Source: Periconia sp. R9002 | Taxonomy: Eukaryota > Ascomycota > Dothideomycetes > Pleosporales > Periconiaceae | DNA length: 64,000 nucleotides | Direction of reading: 5' to 3' | NCBI GenBank assembly: GCA_023627715.1 | Contig: JAMAHW010000018.1 | Span: forward strand, 124,001-188,000 | Shown here: positions 48,381-60,488 of the stretch, in pieces | How the letters are laid out: each line of letters opens with the position of its first letter | Position numbering within the stretch: the first letter of the stretch is position 1 | Position numbers and translations under genes: made by a program | The notes under the pieces: generated by a model | Databases searched by the model: none | What the model saw: the letters and a program-made list of their open reading frames with translations, nothing else | What the model was told of the DNA's origin: nothing

Positions 48381-48524
48381 TATGCGTGAATGTATGTGTG
48401 GGGTGGGTGCTTAGTTTCTTATATTTCTCGTCCCGGCGAAGGACTGTTTACAATTCCCAAACGTATCTCGCAGTTATACCTGTCTTCCCCAGTGATACAT
48501 CTAATACCATACAGACTTACAACA

Positions 48525-50010
48525 ATGGCACCACACGCGCACGAGGAAAACCCCAACTCTACCCCCAATCTTCCCCCCTCTAAACAGCTCCGCCACACCT
48601 CGAAGACCCCCTTCCAAGTCATATCCCAAATCATCACCTTCCCCTCCCCCTCCCACGCTTTCTGGTGGTTCAAAACCGGCTCCCAACTTGGCACTCTGCT
48701 CTCCCACGCAAACTATCCCCCCTCAGCCCAATACAACGAACTCCTCTTCTACGCCCTGCACATCATTCCCTCCCTGGGTCCCGCGCCATCCCCTACAACC
48801 GGCGAGCTAACGTGGAAAAGCCCCCAGACGCCAGACGGCACGCCGCTCGATCTCAGCTGGGAATGGGGACTCGATGGCAACGGCGTGATTCGCACGTCGT
48901 TTGAACCTATTGGTGCTTTGGCGGGAACAGATGCGGATCCGTTTAACGGTGAGGAAACCGAGAAGTGGATCCGACATTTGCACACGCAGGGGCTGGTCAC
49001 GGGGTTGGATTTGGAATGGTATGCGCATTTCAAAAAACATGTCTTACCTAGCGCGGAGGAGCGGCACCGCGTGGAGATGGACGCGAAGCTGAACTTTGAG
49101 CTCGCGCCGGTTGCTGGGACGTTTGTGACGCGGGATGTGGATCTGGTCAAAGGACCGATTGTCAAGATGTACATGTTCCCGGGCCTGCGCGCACAGCAGC
49201 TGGGCGTGACGAATCTAGATGTCGTCGACGCGGCCATTAGGAGGCTTCCTCAAGAACAATACCACGCCATGCGTCCAGACGCACTTCTCGCGTATCTGCG
49301 TGAAGCGGCGGAGAAGTGGAACATGGACGTTGGCATCTTCTCGTTCGATCTCGTCGCGCCTGGATCCTCGCGCATCAAGATCTACACGCGCGCGCCGCAC
49401 ACGACGGTCGAGTACCTGATGGATGCGCTGACGCTTGGGGGGCGGTACAATCTTGACATGTATAGCGCGGAAGCCATCGCGGATCTTAAAGACTTTTGGC
49501 GTATCTTTATAGGAGATGACGCGCCTGATGTGCTGCCCCGTGGGGGGAAGGAACGTGCGGGTCCTGGGTTTTACTTTACGGTGAAAGCGGGGAAGCCTGC
49601 GACGCCGAAGGTGTACATTTCGCCGGCAGCGTTTTGCGAGAGCGATGCTGAGGTTGTGAGGAGGTTGAGGAGGTTTTTTGAGGGGAGGAAGGATCCGGGC
49701 AAGATGCTGGAGCAGATGGGGAGGTATGAGAGGGCTTTGGAGGAGATTTAGTAAGTGTCAATGCTTTCTATATTTACCAGCGAAGAATTCTGTTGACTTT
49801 GGCGATTTTTTTTCTAGTGGGTCGGAGTTCCTTGAAAGTCAGTGCGATATTCACTTTTACGTCAGTTGCGCGTTGCAGTTGGATCAATTGCGTGTCGTGA
49901 CGTATTTATGTCCCCAGACTTTATCTCGTGAGAATGAGGCGAGGAAGAAGCGGATGTTGGAGGCCGATTCTAAAGGCGTTGTTGAAGGGGCTGTGCGAAA
50001 AGTTTTTTAG
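48525..50010 (+). CDS. Aromatic prenyltransferase, DMATS family (ABBA fold)
   Basis: Soluble enzyme expected to move a dimethylallyl group to an aromatic acceptor such as tryptophan, tyrosine or an indole alkaloid. Two exons (48525-49750, 49818-50010; 67-nt intron) give 472 residues, the family length (about 430-480). Family landmarks in order: FWWFKTGSQLGTLLSHANY, YALHIIPSLGPAP, LSWEWGLDGNGVIRTSFEPIG, KLNFELAPVAGTFVTRD with VKMYMFPGL, SFDLVAPGSSRIKIYTR and LTLGGRYN, and the last exon strand HFYVSCALQL. These include the basic and tyrosine residues that line the diphosphate site in known members. The start was taken at the first ATG after a pyrimidine leader. No NRPS, PKS or terpenoid gene lies within the window, so the acceptor is unknown. 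Confidence 0.92.
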
Positions 50011-50235
50011 GTTGCGCAGATGGGTTTTGGTACATTGATTCATTGAAAGACAAAATGACAAGACGATATATGAAAACAGATCTATAAATATGCAGTTTTA
50101 GATACGCTAAGAAAACATTCGAAAGGGTATCCAATTTACAGATAGAAAGAAATATCTTACATGCTGCATGACTCAAAACACCAATCCCAATGAGAGAGTA
50201 AAAAGAAAAGGGAAACAAAACAGACCACTAATCAT

Positions 50236-52311
50236 CTACTCCTTCTCCGGATCACCCTCCTTGTTAATTTGATCCAAGACCTTCTTCCCACAAGCCAACA
50301 CCTCAAGACTTCTACTCGCTACGCCCCGCTCTCTCGTTTCAGGAACCAAGTACCACGTCACGGCTGCCCCTGCTACCATGAAAGCGCTCATCGCCCCCAA
50401 CACTTTCCCGAAATTGTCCTTTTCGAAGTTGAACTGGCTTTGCTGGCCTGATTTTTCACTCGGATAGCTAAACACAAAAGCAATAAACAACTGAACGAGC
50501 CAAGAGCTCAGCTTTCCGGACGCGGCCGCGATGCCGTGGCACGTGCAGCGATACCTTGTGGGGAAGATCTCCGCAGGGATGATGAATGTTGTTACGTTCG
50601 GACCGAGATTAAATGCAATCTGAATGAGGACGTAGAGGGCTTTGAGGCCTTTGTGACGTTCGGGGGTTTCGAGGAGGTGTTTCCACGTGGTGCTCATGAC
50701 GAGAAGGAGCACGAAGAGCACAAGGAAGCCCCAGAACTGAATCTTCTTGGGGGATACATAGCGGATTATGAGAATCATAAAGGCACCACCGATGATGGCA
50801 CCGGCGGATTGGAGCTGAAGTGGATTGGTGCTGTTATCGCGTAGGGTGGTGAAGACGTTGGTGCGGTCTGGAGTGTTTCGCATAATATGCCGCACGATGT
50901 CTGGAGAGGAAAGACCGAGGCCGTAGAAAGCGAAGTCGAGGAAGAACCAGGAGAGGGACGTGCCGAGGAGGTATTGCCAGTTGCCTTCGGTAATGAAGAA
51001 GTTCTTGGCGTCCGCTATAGAGGCGAGAGGAGGGATATAATTGGGGTCTCCTGGATGGATTTCGACAGCACGGGAGGCTCGTCGGGAGAAGATAGTGCTT
51101 GGTCGTCGGCGCTCGGAATCGTCGTCAGATCCTGCGACTACCATTTCATCGACCCCAATCTCAGATGAGAGAGAAGAGCGTCGTGATGGGTTTTGCGGGG
51201 CGGGAGAAATTGGCGCAGATGTTGTCGTAGGAAGAGCGTGTAACTCCTCAGGTGTAGTGTCCAGACCGCCAAAGTAGTCTTTTGTATCTTCAAACACGTT
51301 TTGAACGTTACGGAGGACATCGAGTTTGTAACGCGGTGATTCCGGGATAGTGAATCGGAAGGCTAGAGCAATGACGGCGGGAATCATGCCTAGCCCAATC
51401 ACTAACCTCCATAGACGATCAATCGCTTTGAAGCACTCAACACCAGGACAGGCTAGTGACGCGTCGGTGATGTTTGGCTGGAAAGCCTCGACGGCAGCCA
51501 ACGACAAGATGTTAGCCAAGAACTGCCCAACAGGCTGTGCGAAAAACACCCAACTGAGCATTCTAGCTCTGTGCCTCTTGGGTGCAAACTCAGCAGTGAT
51601 AACGGCGGACAACGGGTAATCGGCTCCAATTCCCAGGCCCATGATTGCCCTCCAAGCAATGAGCCATCCACCAACGGCCATGCTGTTGTGTTCGCCATTC
51701 GAACTCATGATCATGAGCATTGTGCCCACGATGATGATGACTAGTTCGAGCCCGTACATTTTCCTTCGGCCCAGAAGGTCGGCCGCAAAACCAAACACTA
51801 CCTGACCGATCATAGTTCCCGCAAGAGTTGAACACATCATGGCTGTTTTGAGACTGGGGGGCACCTTGCCATTATCTGAGAGAAGGAAAATGGTCAGCTG
51901 ACTCAGTCACGTGCCGATTGAATTATATAATCATGTGGAAGTACACCAGCGACATAGGAGAACTTACAATAAACATAACCTATCATGGGGATGACGATAT
52001 TGAGACAGAATAGACCAAATGCGTCTGTCAAGAAACCGATGCCTGCAACCACGACGACCCATACCTGAAAGGGGGCATCATCGATGGTTACAAGCGCCCA
52101 CTCTCGCCGTTTGGTAGCCTGCACGCGTAGTCGTCAGCGTTATATTGCTTCAAATAAGGGATGGGCAAAAGGAAAGTCGCATTATTTAGAACTGATGCAT
52201 TGTTGGAAATACGATGGAACGTACGGGTACACTCTCGTCACCTCTGGTCAAATCTTCAACTCCTAAATGGTGGCCCCTCATTGGCCGACTGAGCCACTTT
52301 CGAAGACCCAT
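50236..52311 (-). CDS. Pho84-like MFS inorganic phosphate transporter
   Basis: Proton-coupled high-affinity phosphate carrier of the plasma membrane by family. Three exons (52311-52225, 52118-51968, 51875-50236) give 625 residues. The first exon supplies a start codon because the frame is closed by a stop just upstream of exon 2; its 106-nt intron has a CTGAC branch site. Family signatures: ATKRREWALVTIDDAPF, FGFAADLLGRRKMYGLEL, GLGIGADYPLSAVITAEFAP and FNLGPNVTTFIIPAEIFPT. The central cytosolic loop (about residues 285-370) is long, Ser-rich and probably phosphorylated. Convergent with the prenyltransferase, 225 bases apart. Expression control by a PHO/NUC-1 type bHLH factor is expected, but I did not identify its site. 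Confidence 0.9.
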
Positions 52312-53669
52312 TTTGTTGCGTCGGCGAGGGTTAGAAAAGGGCAGATGTTGCCTAGGCTAGAAGAGACGCCCAGGCAGGCGAATGGATGCGATGGCGAGCT
52401 GTTATGTCTCAACAAAGGATGGATTCTAGGGTGCACGAGGTTTCTGAGGCAAGTTGGACGATATATTTGAGGTTGTGATGAAGAAGTTCACAGCCTCCAC
52501 CATTCTGGATAAATGAGGGAAACGAACTTTAGCGTAGAAAGGCATTGCCCCAGGCTTAATCTGAACACACACACCGGTGAAGGGGACACGAGGAGGGTAC
52601 GCGCCGGCGCCATGGCATAACCCAGTATACGGGATACGATGAAGGCCGTGACGAGAAACGGCGGGCCAGACAGCCATCAGATGATTGATTGCCGTACTGC
52701 GCAGCAATACATGGACGAGACGTGTCGCATGAGAAGCCGATTAGGAACCCGTATTGCTTGCCTTGTGGTGCGGTGAGTGCACTGGGACAAGCGGACTGGA
52801 CTGGTGGTACTCGCGTGGTAGCGTGGGCGGCCGCATTTCATCACCATCAGACATGGGTGGAGGGAGAGTGCAGCAGGTGTAGACCCTGCAGGCCTGCAGG
52901 TACGAACGCGATGTTGAGGATTCCAGAAATCTAGATATCTAGGGAGAAATCAATCGGGCATGATGGACCAGTCACGACCATGTGGTTGATGGAAGTATTG
53001 CCTCGAGTCAGCCGTGGGGGCGTGGAGAGGGGCTGTACAACAATACCAAGTCATGCTACTTGTACAGCCTGTAACTAACTTACAGCCTGTATCCATCAAT
53101 CGTTGCTGGACTGTAGCTAAGGATTGGGTCGTGGTGGTTGAGTCGACTTGGTTGGGATGGATTGGGTTTGGCGAGTGCGAATGGCTCCAGGGTCCACGCC
53201 CCCCACGTGCTCCCGCAAGGCCGTCTGATTGACTGTGTGGGCCACCACAACTACCCGCCCTCTCTCCATCCAGGCATCTCTCCCATTGAGACCAACAAAA
53301 GACTCCACCGAACACGAGGGACGGCCCACTCTTGGAAGTGCACAGTCACCGGCCCCAGACACCCGCGCCCGTACCCTTGACCTCTCTGACCTCCCTGGTC
53401 CTGGCCCTAACCACTTCGCATTGTGGAGGGAGGCATATTTGCAAGCAATATCGCTGCGCCCCCCGCCCTTGTGGCCTCGACACTTGGGCACGACCGTTTT
53501 GCCACGCCAGCATCGAGGGGCCATCTCTTAAGTTACCAGATCTTGACGTCTTCCAGCCATAGTTGTTCGTCTTTGCTTGTTACACTCCACCCTCACTGCA
53601 TGAGAGCAACCTACCCTCCACCCGAGAGCGGCGCTCAACCGCGCCTTGTCGACTGACCGACCCTCAATC
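52312..53669. other. GC-rich intergenic region
   Basis: About 1.36 kb between divergent genes. Open frames on both strands (for instance 53117-53524 minus) reflect high GC and are not convincing. A long CT/CA-rich leader precedes the next gene. Confidence 0.45.
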
Positions 53670-55975
53670 ATGGACCCTGGCTACTCCATTGGCGAATTTA
53701 TCAAGCTCGTCCAGTTCTCTGCCCGCATCTATGTGGCATTCAATGGTACCTCGCAACCCATCTTTCATAGCTCCTTCTTCTTTCCATGCACGACCCCAAA
53801 AGCTCATCAAAAGTAGACGCAAATGACAGCTCCGAGGCCCAGGTCGTGGGTCTCGTGCGCGAGTTCGCCGCCTTTCACCACTGCCTAGAGGAACTGGCCG
53901 AGCTCATGAAGGAGTATGGGAAGCCTCTTCCCTTCTCCTACGGGGATTTCCAGGACACATTGAAGCGCTGTGAAGAAACCATCGAACCATACAAGGCAAA
54001 TTTGATCGATCGCAGGATGGGTGTGAAGAAGATCCTGTACACCATCAAGTATATCGGCAAGGAGAAAGAAATCGCGAATCTGCGACACCAGATTAACGGT
54101 CACTTCCAGTCAATTCAGTTGTGCATCCAGTTTCTGAATCTGTAAGCTTGCTCTTCAATATCGGCCCTTTCCTGGCTGGCACTGACTTATTTTAGGCGCA
54201 TGCAGGTGGAGGCCACCAAGCAAACAAACAGACTCTTGGACATGGCGCCTTTCCGATCCGTGTCCATAGGTGGGCAGTATTACACATCCAACGCCATCGG
54301 CAGCTCGTCCAGGGCAGATCCCCTTGCATTGCCAGCGCCTTCGGAAGCGGATCAACTCTACCGAGATTACCTGATCTTCAACCGCTGGTTGAAGAGCCAA
54401 GATGAGCAGGTCGCGGCGCAGAGAAGCACCGCTAGACCACGCTCTCTCGGTGATACACCCACCGCGACTCCAAGTCGAGATGATCAGACGCATGCTGTGT
54501 TTTATCATCTTCGTCGGGAGTTAGAAGACGCCAACGCTATCGCGGAGAACCGTGCGAAACGAGTGGCCGTGGGAGGAAGGACCCATCTCTCACCACCTAG
54601 CGAAACGTGGCGTCAGGAGGTTAGGAACCTGCCACCAGCCCCTACACGAACCTACACCCTCGAAACAGAGCACTCTGGGTTTTTTTCACGCTTCGAGAAC
54701 AATGACTCCTCTATGGCTGACTCAACGGCCACGATTCGACCAGCGCCTGCTGGTTCATCTCAGGCTACTTCTCCAGCAGGCAGCCCGCAAATTCCAACAT
54801 CATCTTTTGAGCCTGTCGATTGGGGGTATATCTCGCCGTCAGCATCACCATCATCCCCTGGCCCTCGGGATATTCCTGGGAGCGCTCCGTCCGAATCTAC
54901 ACGGTACTCCGACCTGAGTGCGTCGCCGAAATCACACTCACCAGGTGGGTTAGGTATTCGCACTGCCGAAACGACTCCTGACGATACGGCTCGCACTTTG
55001 CATCGCAAGTTGTCGGCGGCATCTTTGATCACCATCGCTCTCGGGCCAGGAGCGCTGCAATGGAACAAGCTGTGCCACAAAGTCCGAGTCGAGAAATCAA
55101 CGGTGCACGGCGAGCCCGAGGAAAAAGAATGCGATGTACAATGGCGATTCCGGGAAGACGCTGGAATTGAGATCCGCTCTCTCTATCGCTCGACAACCAC
55201 CAGAGGATTGGTCAAACCATGGATTACACAGCAGTTCCCGGCTTCAGGACCGAGCATCCCGCTGACCACGACACATCGGGATGGCGAAGTTTCCATCGAC
55301 TTCCCTCGCAAGTCCTTTGGCAAGTTAGACAAAGGATGCACGGACATCAAGTACATCATCAGAGGGACAGAAACAAGTGCTCGATTCCAAACATTGCTCT
55401 ACACCAACAATGGCAAAGACGCTGCCGAGCTGCTGTTCGATCGTCCCATCATGACCATCTCATCAGACTTGCACAGACCTGAATGCAGGGCCAAGAATTT
55501 GAGGCTGTGGAAGAGGAGTGAGATGCGCATAGGGCTCGACGGTATGGAAACAGTCGATGTGCTCGTCATCCTCTTCTACACCAGTGCGCTGCCAGAAGAA
55601 AAGGCGCATTGGGTGGAAGAGCCGCATTATATATTCCAATGGCTCGATGCGTCGGTCTTCAAGAAACCGTCGGATAAACTGGTGCTTACAGTATCAAAGG
55701 AGCCGGGCAAATGGTCTAAAGACAAGGTACGAAGGAACTCATCCAAGGCGTCTCGGGACAGTGGGACTCAGGAAGGAGGCGGACGAAGGCCGAGCAGTAT
55801 ATTAAGACGCACAAGCACCGCATCCTCGGCCAAGAGCGTGTTTGGGGCCAGCAAGCCGAACGGCGCGGGAAACCTAAATCGGTTCGGATACTCTGAGCTC
55901 GACATCAGGTTCCAAAATGAGACGGACAGAGCAGATTTTTTGGACGTTTGGCAGAAGTACGTCAAACCTTTGTAA
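53670..55975 (+). CDS. Fungal protein with a STAND/HeLo-like N-terminal helical domain and a PH-like C-terminus
   Basis: Three exons (53670-53745, 53817-54141, 54196-55975) give 726 residues. The start, SIGEFIKLVQFSARIYVAF, and the following helical bundle to about residue 150 (LVREFAAFHHCLEELAELM, RCEETIEPYKANLIDRR) resemble the N-terminal signalling domains of fungal NLR/STAND proteins. However, no NACHT, NB-ARC or repeat domain follows. The middle is Ser/Pro-rich and disordered (about 240-400). The last 300 residues look folded and end in a helix DRADFLDVWQKYVKPL, like the terminal helix of a PH domain. No signal peptide. I do not recognise a named family with certainty. Such stand-alone proteins may act as adaptors in cell-death or membrane signalling; that is inference. 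Confidence 0.8.
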
Positions 55976-56475
55976 GATACATGTAGAGGACAATGGATGA
56001 CGAGATGGGATTGATGAGCTCAATGAGTGAGATGAAAATAGAGTAGAGACGGTCCGGCGCCAAGAGGCACGCGACCAGTTCCCTAATCCCGGTCCGCGGT
56101 ATCATCACGTCCGTGCGCCGAGTGACGTAGTACACACGCATATCCGTGGGAACTTGAGATAGTACGACTAATAATTCACGATAAATTCACGATAAATGAC
56201 AGATGAGGCGAACATGCAGATTGGCCCCTATGCAAAATTCAAAGCCATTGCGCTGAGATCCCGCGGGCATCTCTTCACTAAACAACATTTGAAAGTTAAA
56301 TAGACGCTGACAGGCATCCCATTCTCTTCTTTCTACCCCTGTTTGCTCTTTATTATTGAACCCTGATATAACCCTTTCCCTGTCCAATTCCCTCCATTAT
56401 TCTCTTCTGAGCACCAATTCCCCCATATTTTATCTTCTCTCTGTGGATAAATCACCCGTGCTCGCAAGCAACAAC
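55976..56475. other. Intergenic, with a short tandem repeat
   Basis: 500 bases. It holds two tandem copies of AATTCACGATA at 56173-56194 and a pyrimidine-rich leader for the next gene. Confidence 0.45.
56173..56194. repeat. 11-bp tandem repeat, two copies
   Basis: AATTCACGATA twice without spacer. Confidence 0.8.
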
Positions 56476-58073
56476 ATGGCCAACGACAGCTCAGAGCTCG
56501 TCGTACCGTTCGTGGGCGCCCTCCAGGCTTCCATTTCCGTACTCTTGACCATCGCCCTCGGTGTCGTCGCCGCGCAATGTAATATGTTATCCGTTCAGGC
56601 CGCCAAAGATGTATCGCGGCTCTGTGTTCACATGCTCCTCCCGGCGTTGCTCATCTACAAAATTGGTTCCAACCTGCATCAAGATACAGCCACGCGCTAT
56701 GTGCCCATCGTCAGTAAGTGTTGCCTCCAAGTGAAGACCAATATAGTATAAGTTACGCATAGGAATGGCCTATAAGTTTTATGGCTATTTTAATTCCCTA
56801 TCTATCCCGGCGTCAAACTTTAGGCTTCACAAAACTTCAACTAGTCAATTATACAAAGAAAATCATTAATCACACAAATGCAGTATGGTCTGTCAGCTAC
56901 CCGCTCCTATCTCTCGTTGTTGGACAAATAACCTGTCGTATCTTCAAATTCCCCTCATGGGTCAAACTCGCCGTTACCTTCAACAACACAACCAGTCTTC
57001 CTCTGCTCCTCATCGCATCCCTCAAGTCAACAGGCATCCTCGACTCCATCATCCGCGATGGTGATTCAGCGGCCGTTGCATTGGACCGTGCAGAGTCCTA
57101 CATCCTAATCAACTCTATGATCAACGATTCGTTAACATTTGCCCTGGGTCCACGGATGCTGCGGGGGGCGCATGAAAACGGCGATAGTGAAACTGCCGAT
57201 CCCCCCAAATCTAGCTCATCCTCTACTGCGTCGTCCGAAGGAGAAGAAGACGACGACGACGAGGTCATGGAAAGAGGTCCGGAGGGCATCATTGACGAAG
57301 AAACCTCTCTCCTCCCTGAACCAGTGGTCCGCAAGACCAATACAGTAACCAGCGAAACATACACCCGCACAGAAGCCTACATCTCATCTCTCCCACCATT
57401 CATCCAAACTCCACTCTCTATCGCCTACCAATTCATCAACGCACCTCTCCTGGGCGCGCTTGTCGGCGCATTCATCGGTCTCATTCCCCCCTTGCACAAA
57501 CTCTTCTTCAGCCCAAGCAACAAAGGTGGATACTTCAACGCCTGGCTCACTTCTGCGCTCAAGAACATCGGGTCCCTCTTCGCGACGCTTCAAATCATCG
57601 TCGTTGGCGTCAAACTTTCAAAATCGCTCCTGAAAATGAAAGCTGGTAGATCGAGCGGCACAGTACCTTTGGGGGCGCTAGCATTCATCACCGTGGTGAG
57701 ATTTGTGGTGTGGCCGGCGATTAGTATCCCGTTGATCTGGGCACTTGCGACAAAAACAAAAGTGTTGACTGATGACCCTATGCTTTGGTTTACGATGATG
57801 CTTATGCCGACGGGGCCGCCTGCTATGCTTCTGGTGGCGCTGACGGATGTCGCGGGGTGTAGAGAACGGCAGAAAATGGCGATTGCGAAGTTGTTGACGG
57901 TGAGTACCTGAACGACAATCCCCCCTACCCAAAAAGCTATCCATACTGTTGGAACAATTATAAGCATTTTACTAATCTTTCGGTGATAACAGATCTGTTA
58001 TGGAATCACGCCATTGATATGCTTCGCTGTCGTGGGAAGCTTGAAGGCTAGCGAAGCTGCCATAAATCAATAG
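56476..58073 (+). CDS. Auxin efflux carrier (PIN-like, AEC) family transporter
   Basis: Predicted ten-span secondary carrier, probably in ER or another inner membrane. Three exons (56476-56713, 56884-57899, 57993-58073) give 444 residues. N-terminal spans (VGALQASISVLLTIALGVVA; LCVHMLLPALLIYKIG) match the mem_trans family, with the conserved FNNTTSLPLLLI block after the third span. A central acidic loop (about 160-215, with an Asp/Glu run) separates two five-helix halves. The C-terminal half has INAPLLGALVGAFIGLIPPLH, ALAFITVVRFVVWPAI and the family signature MPTGPPAMLLVAL. Fungal members are poorly characterised; substrates may be indolic acids or other organic anions. The first intron is long (170 nt), unlike the others here. 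Confidence 0.9.
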
Positions 58074-58737
58074 CAAGCCTTGATCTGATTACGTGATATG
58101 ATCAAACGAATATGTACTGCAAAAGCATCCGGAATATACATTGATATTTCATTTCTTGTACATACAAATACATAGAGTTTGGATTTATTCAACAGTTTGT
58201 GGCAAGCGTTAGAGATCTACACCAAAGACTGGGAAATCGGGAAAACGAACAAAAGAAGGCGGGCCTCACACACGCATTGCGGGAAGATAAATACTATGTA
58301 AAAGCATCATCTTGAAATGTCTTTGTTGATTTTCAGAAAACACATATCGAACTAAACCATCAGTGCGCAAATACTGTAACCGTAGCTTAGGTGCAACAAA
58401 AGCCACACACGTAAAACACACGACGTTATTGAATATATATCTAATCTAGGAGATTCCTAACTTTAGCTCCCGTGGAGATACAAATTCGCCCCAAACGCAA
58501 CAATGATTCAATGTTGATATTGAAAGCATCCGGGCAGGTCGAAATGGAGAAATTGATTGCATTCCGCGGAGGAAGAAGTCATTTTGATTTCTACAAAGCG
58601 GTGAAAACAAATCGCTTCGCCAATCTGAGATGATAGAGGTCCCTTGAATATCATGTCACCAAGAAAAGGAAAAAAGAGGCCAAAGAGGAAGAGAAGAACT
58701 CAACTATACGTTCTTGTACCCCATAAACCACCCCCTC
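58074..58737. other. Intergenic, convergent 3' ends
   Basis: About 660 AT-rich bases between two stop codons; no gene recognised. Confidence 0.45.
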
Positions 58738-59966
58738 TCAAGCCGCCTCATCTTCAATCTCCAGATTTCCCACCCTGAACCTCTTCCCCTTCATATCCGC
58801 GTAATCATTATGATTATGATAATTCTTCACCCTCTCCCTCACATACTCTAGTCCCCTAACAGGTCTCTCATTCTCCGCATCCTCCCCCACCAACCCCAAC
58901 CTCTTCAACAAAGGCGATGCCGCCGGTTTAATATCCACCTCGTTCCCGGGCCGCACAAAGTAAAACAATCCCAAACGGTGGATGTGCGCTTGATCCTTGG
59001 GCGGTCTGACGACTCTGTGGATAGTCGATTTGAGGTACCCCGCGGACCAGAAATCGAGCGTGTCGCCTACGTTGCAGATGATCCCATCGTCGACGGGTGG
59101 CACGTTTTTCCATTCTCCGGCGGGGGTTTTGAGTTGGAGTCCAGCGACGTTTTGGCTCCAGAGGAGCGTGAGCGAGCCGAAGTCGGTGTGCGCGCGTGAC
59201 CATGTGTTTTGGACTTTTGCGTCGTCGGATTCGCTGCGCGGGCGGTAGATCATGTAGCGGAGGTGGTCCTCGCTTTGGTCTTGGTAGAGGTGCTGCTTGG
59301 AGAAGTAGTCTTCGGGCAGTTCAAGGATAATGGAGAAGAGGGTGAAGATTTTGTCGGCGAGGGCTAGGGAGCGTCGGGAGAAGTCTTCGATTTCGGCCTT
59401 GTATTGGCGGAGGAAAGGGTGGAAGGGTTCGTTTGCGTTTTGGGGGATGAATTTGGGGATGTTGACGGATTCTACGTTGTCGAGGACGTCGGTGCCCATG
59501 ATTTTCTTTTCGTTGGCCTGGAGGTGGGTGGGTGGGTTAGTTGATGGCAATGTGTTTGTGGCGATGGATTAATCGTACTGCTCGATACCCAAAGTAGTTG
59601 CCCTGTGCGAAATCACATCTGTATTTGGGATCGCCTTTCTCTTCTAGAGGAAGGTCGAAGTATGCTTGTCCGATGTCATATTGGCGATCAACTTCGGCTT
59701 GAGTGAATCCTGACCCTATCACACTGAAGAAACCAGTTTTGTGGACCTATATCTTAAATATCAATTTCTCGTTCCAAGCCATCCGATGCGACGGTTGAAC
59801 TCACGGCATCGCGCAATTGCTCCGCCAATTTATACTTTTGCCCAGGCTCTTCAAAACGTGATAGATCGATCACCTGAATATCTGCCCAGTCAAGGGTCTC
59901 CTTTGTTTTTCCTGGCCTGTTCCATTTTGGCAGCGCTGGAGGCTCTGGCGGTACGATAGACGGCAT
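58738..59966 (-). CDS. 2-oxoglutarate/Fe(II)-dependent dioxygenase, isopenicillin-N-synthase-like
   Basis: Soluble non-haem iron oxygenase. Three exons (59966-59805, 59746-59579, 59517-58738) give 369 residues. The N-terminal DIOX_N part includes VIDLSRF and DAVHKTGFFSVIGSGF. The catalytic double-stranded helix has His220 and Asp222 in SRAHTDFGSLTLLW and His277 in STIHRVVRPP, a complete iron triad. The 2OG-anchoring arginine is probably Arg291, but the usual RxS Ser is Gly here (RLG), so co-substrate use may differ. The block PVDDGIICNVGDTLDFWSAG is typical of the plant-flavonoid/IPNS clan. No signal peptide. Substrate unknown: true IPNS is excluded only by inference from overall divergence. 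Divergent from the Dal5-like carrier gene. Confidence 0.88.
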
Positions 59967-60488
59967 CGTTCAAGTTGTCTAAGCCCGAAATTTATATTTT
60001 CAGGTTCGCAATACACTTACACAACACATAATTACAATCGCATCGCGTCGCTTAATAGTCGCATGTTGATGATGTCGAGGTCATTCCCGAAAGCGGAGCT
60101 ACGAGCACGCAATTCCTCGCCAAGATTGGTGCTCGGTCGATAACGAACGCTCTATACACGGCAATAACGTGTTGGCGGAAAACATGAACCGGGTGATGTA
60201 ACAGAGAACCAATCGTGAGAAAAGACATGTGCGCATAAACGAAACGGACCCTCTTTAGTTTATCTCAACATCAAGGATTCATGATCCTGCTAGGAAATGC
60301 CTACGCTCTCTTGAGCACAGTGTTTGATGACGTGCTTCAAAAAATCGCACGACGAGCGAATGCGGATCAATGCTTCCATTCTCAATTTTAATACTGCGGA
60401 TATACATATGTATATCCTTTCGTAGCCTGTTGATTGGGGACATCTCTGGGAAACCTGCGTTTTCTTCCTCACTCCTTCACCCTACACG
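59967..60488. other. Divergent promoter of the oxygenase and Dal5-like genes
   Basis: 522 bases between head-to-head genes, which might be co-regulated. No further gene. Confidence 0.45.

Larger units (their letters stand above)
43287..48524. other. Gene-poor AT-rich region
   Basis: About 5.2 kb, the largest gap in the window. Frames longer than 100 codons are almost absent from 44,700 to 47,600, AT content is high and stop codons dense. It includes a TACG microsatellite (43,534-43,548), two pairs of short direct repeats near 46.6-47.0 kb and a TATA-like element of the prenyltransferase gene at the right end. No transposase, reverse-transcriptase or terminal-repeat fragments were recognised; an old decayed element remains possible. 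Confidence 0.5.

Noticed and set aside
43287..48524. Intact transposable element
   Set aside because: No terminal repeats, target-site duplications or transposase/polymerase motifs could be found by eye.
53117..53524. 135-codon minus-strand frame in GC-rich intergenic DNA
   Set aside because: Composition is Arg/Gly/Pro-rich, overlapping frames are open on the other strand too, and no domain or initiation context supports it.
24477..59966. A beta-lactam (penicillin) cluster, since an acyltransferase-like and an IPNS-like gene are both present
   Set aside because: They lie 33 kb apart, no ACV synthetase is present, the acyltransferase lacks a peroxisomal signal, and the oxygenase is divergent.
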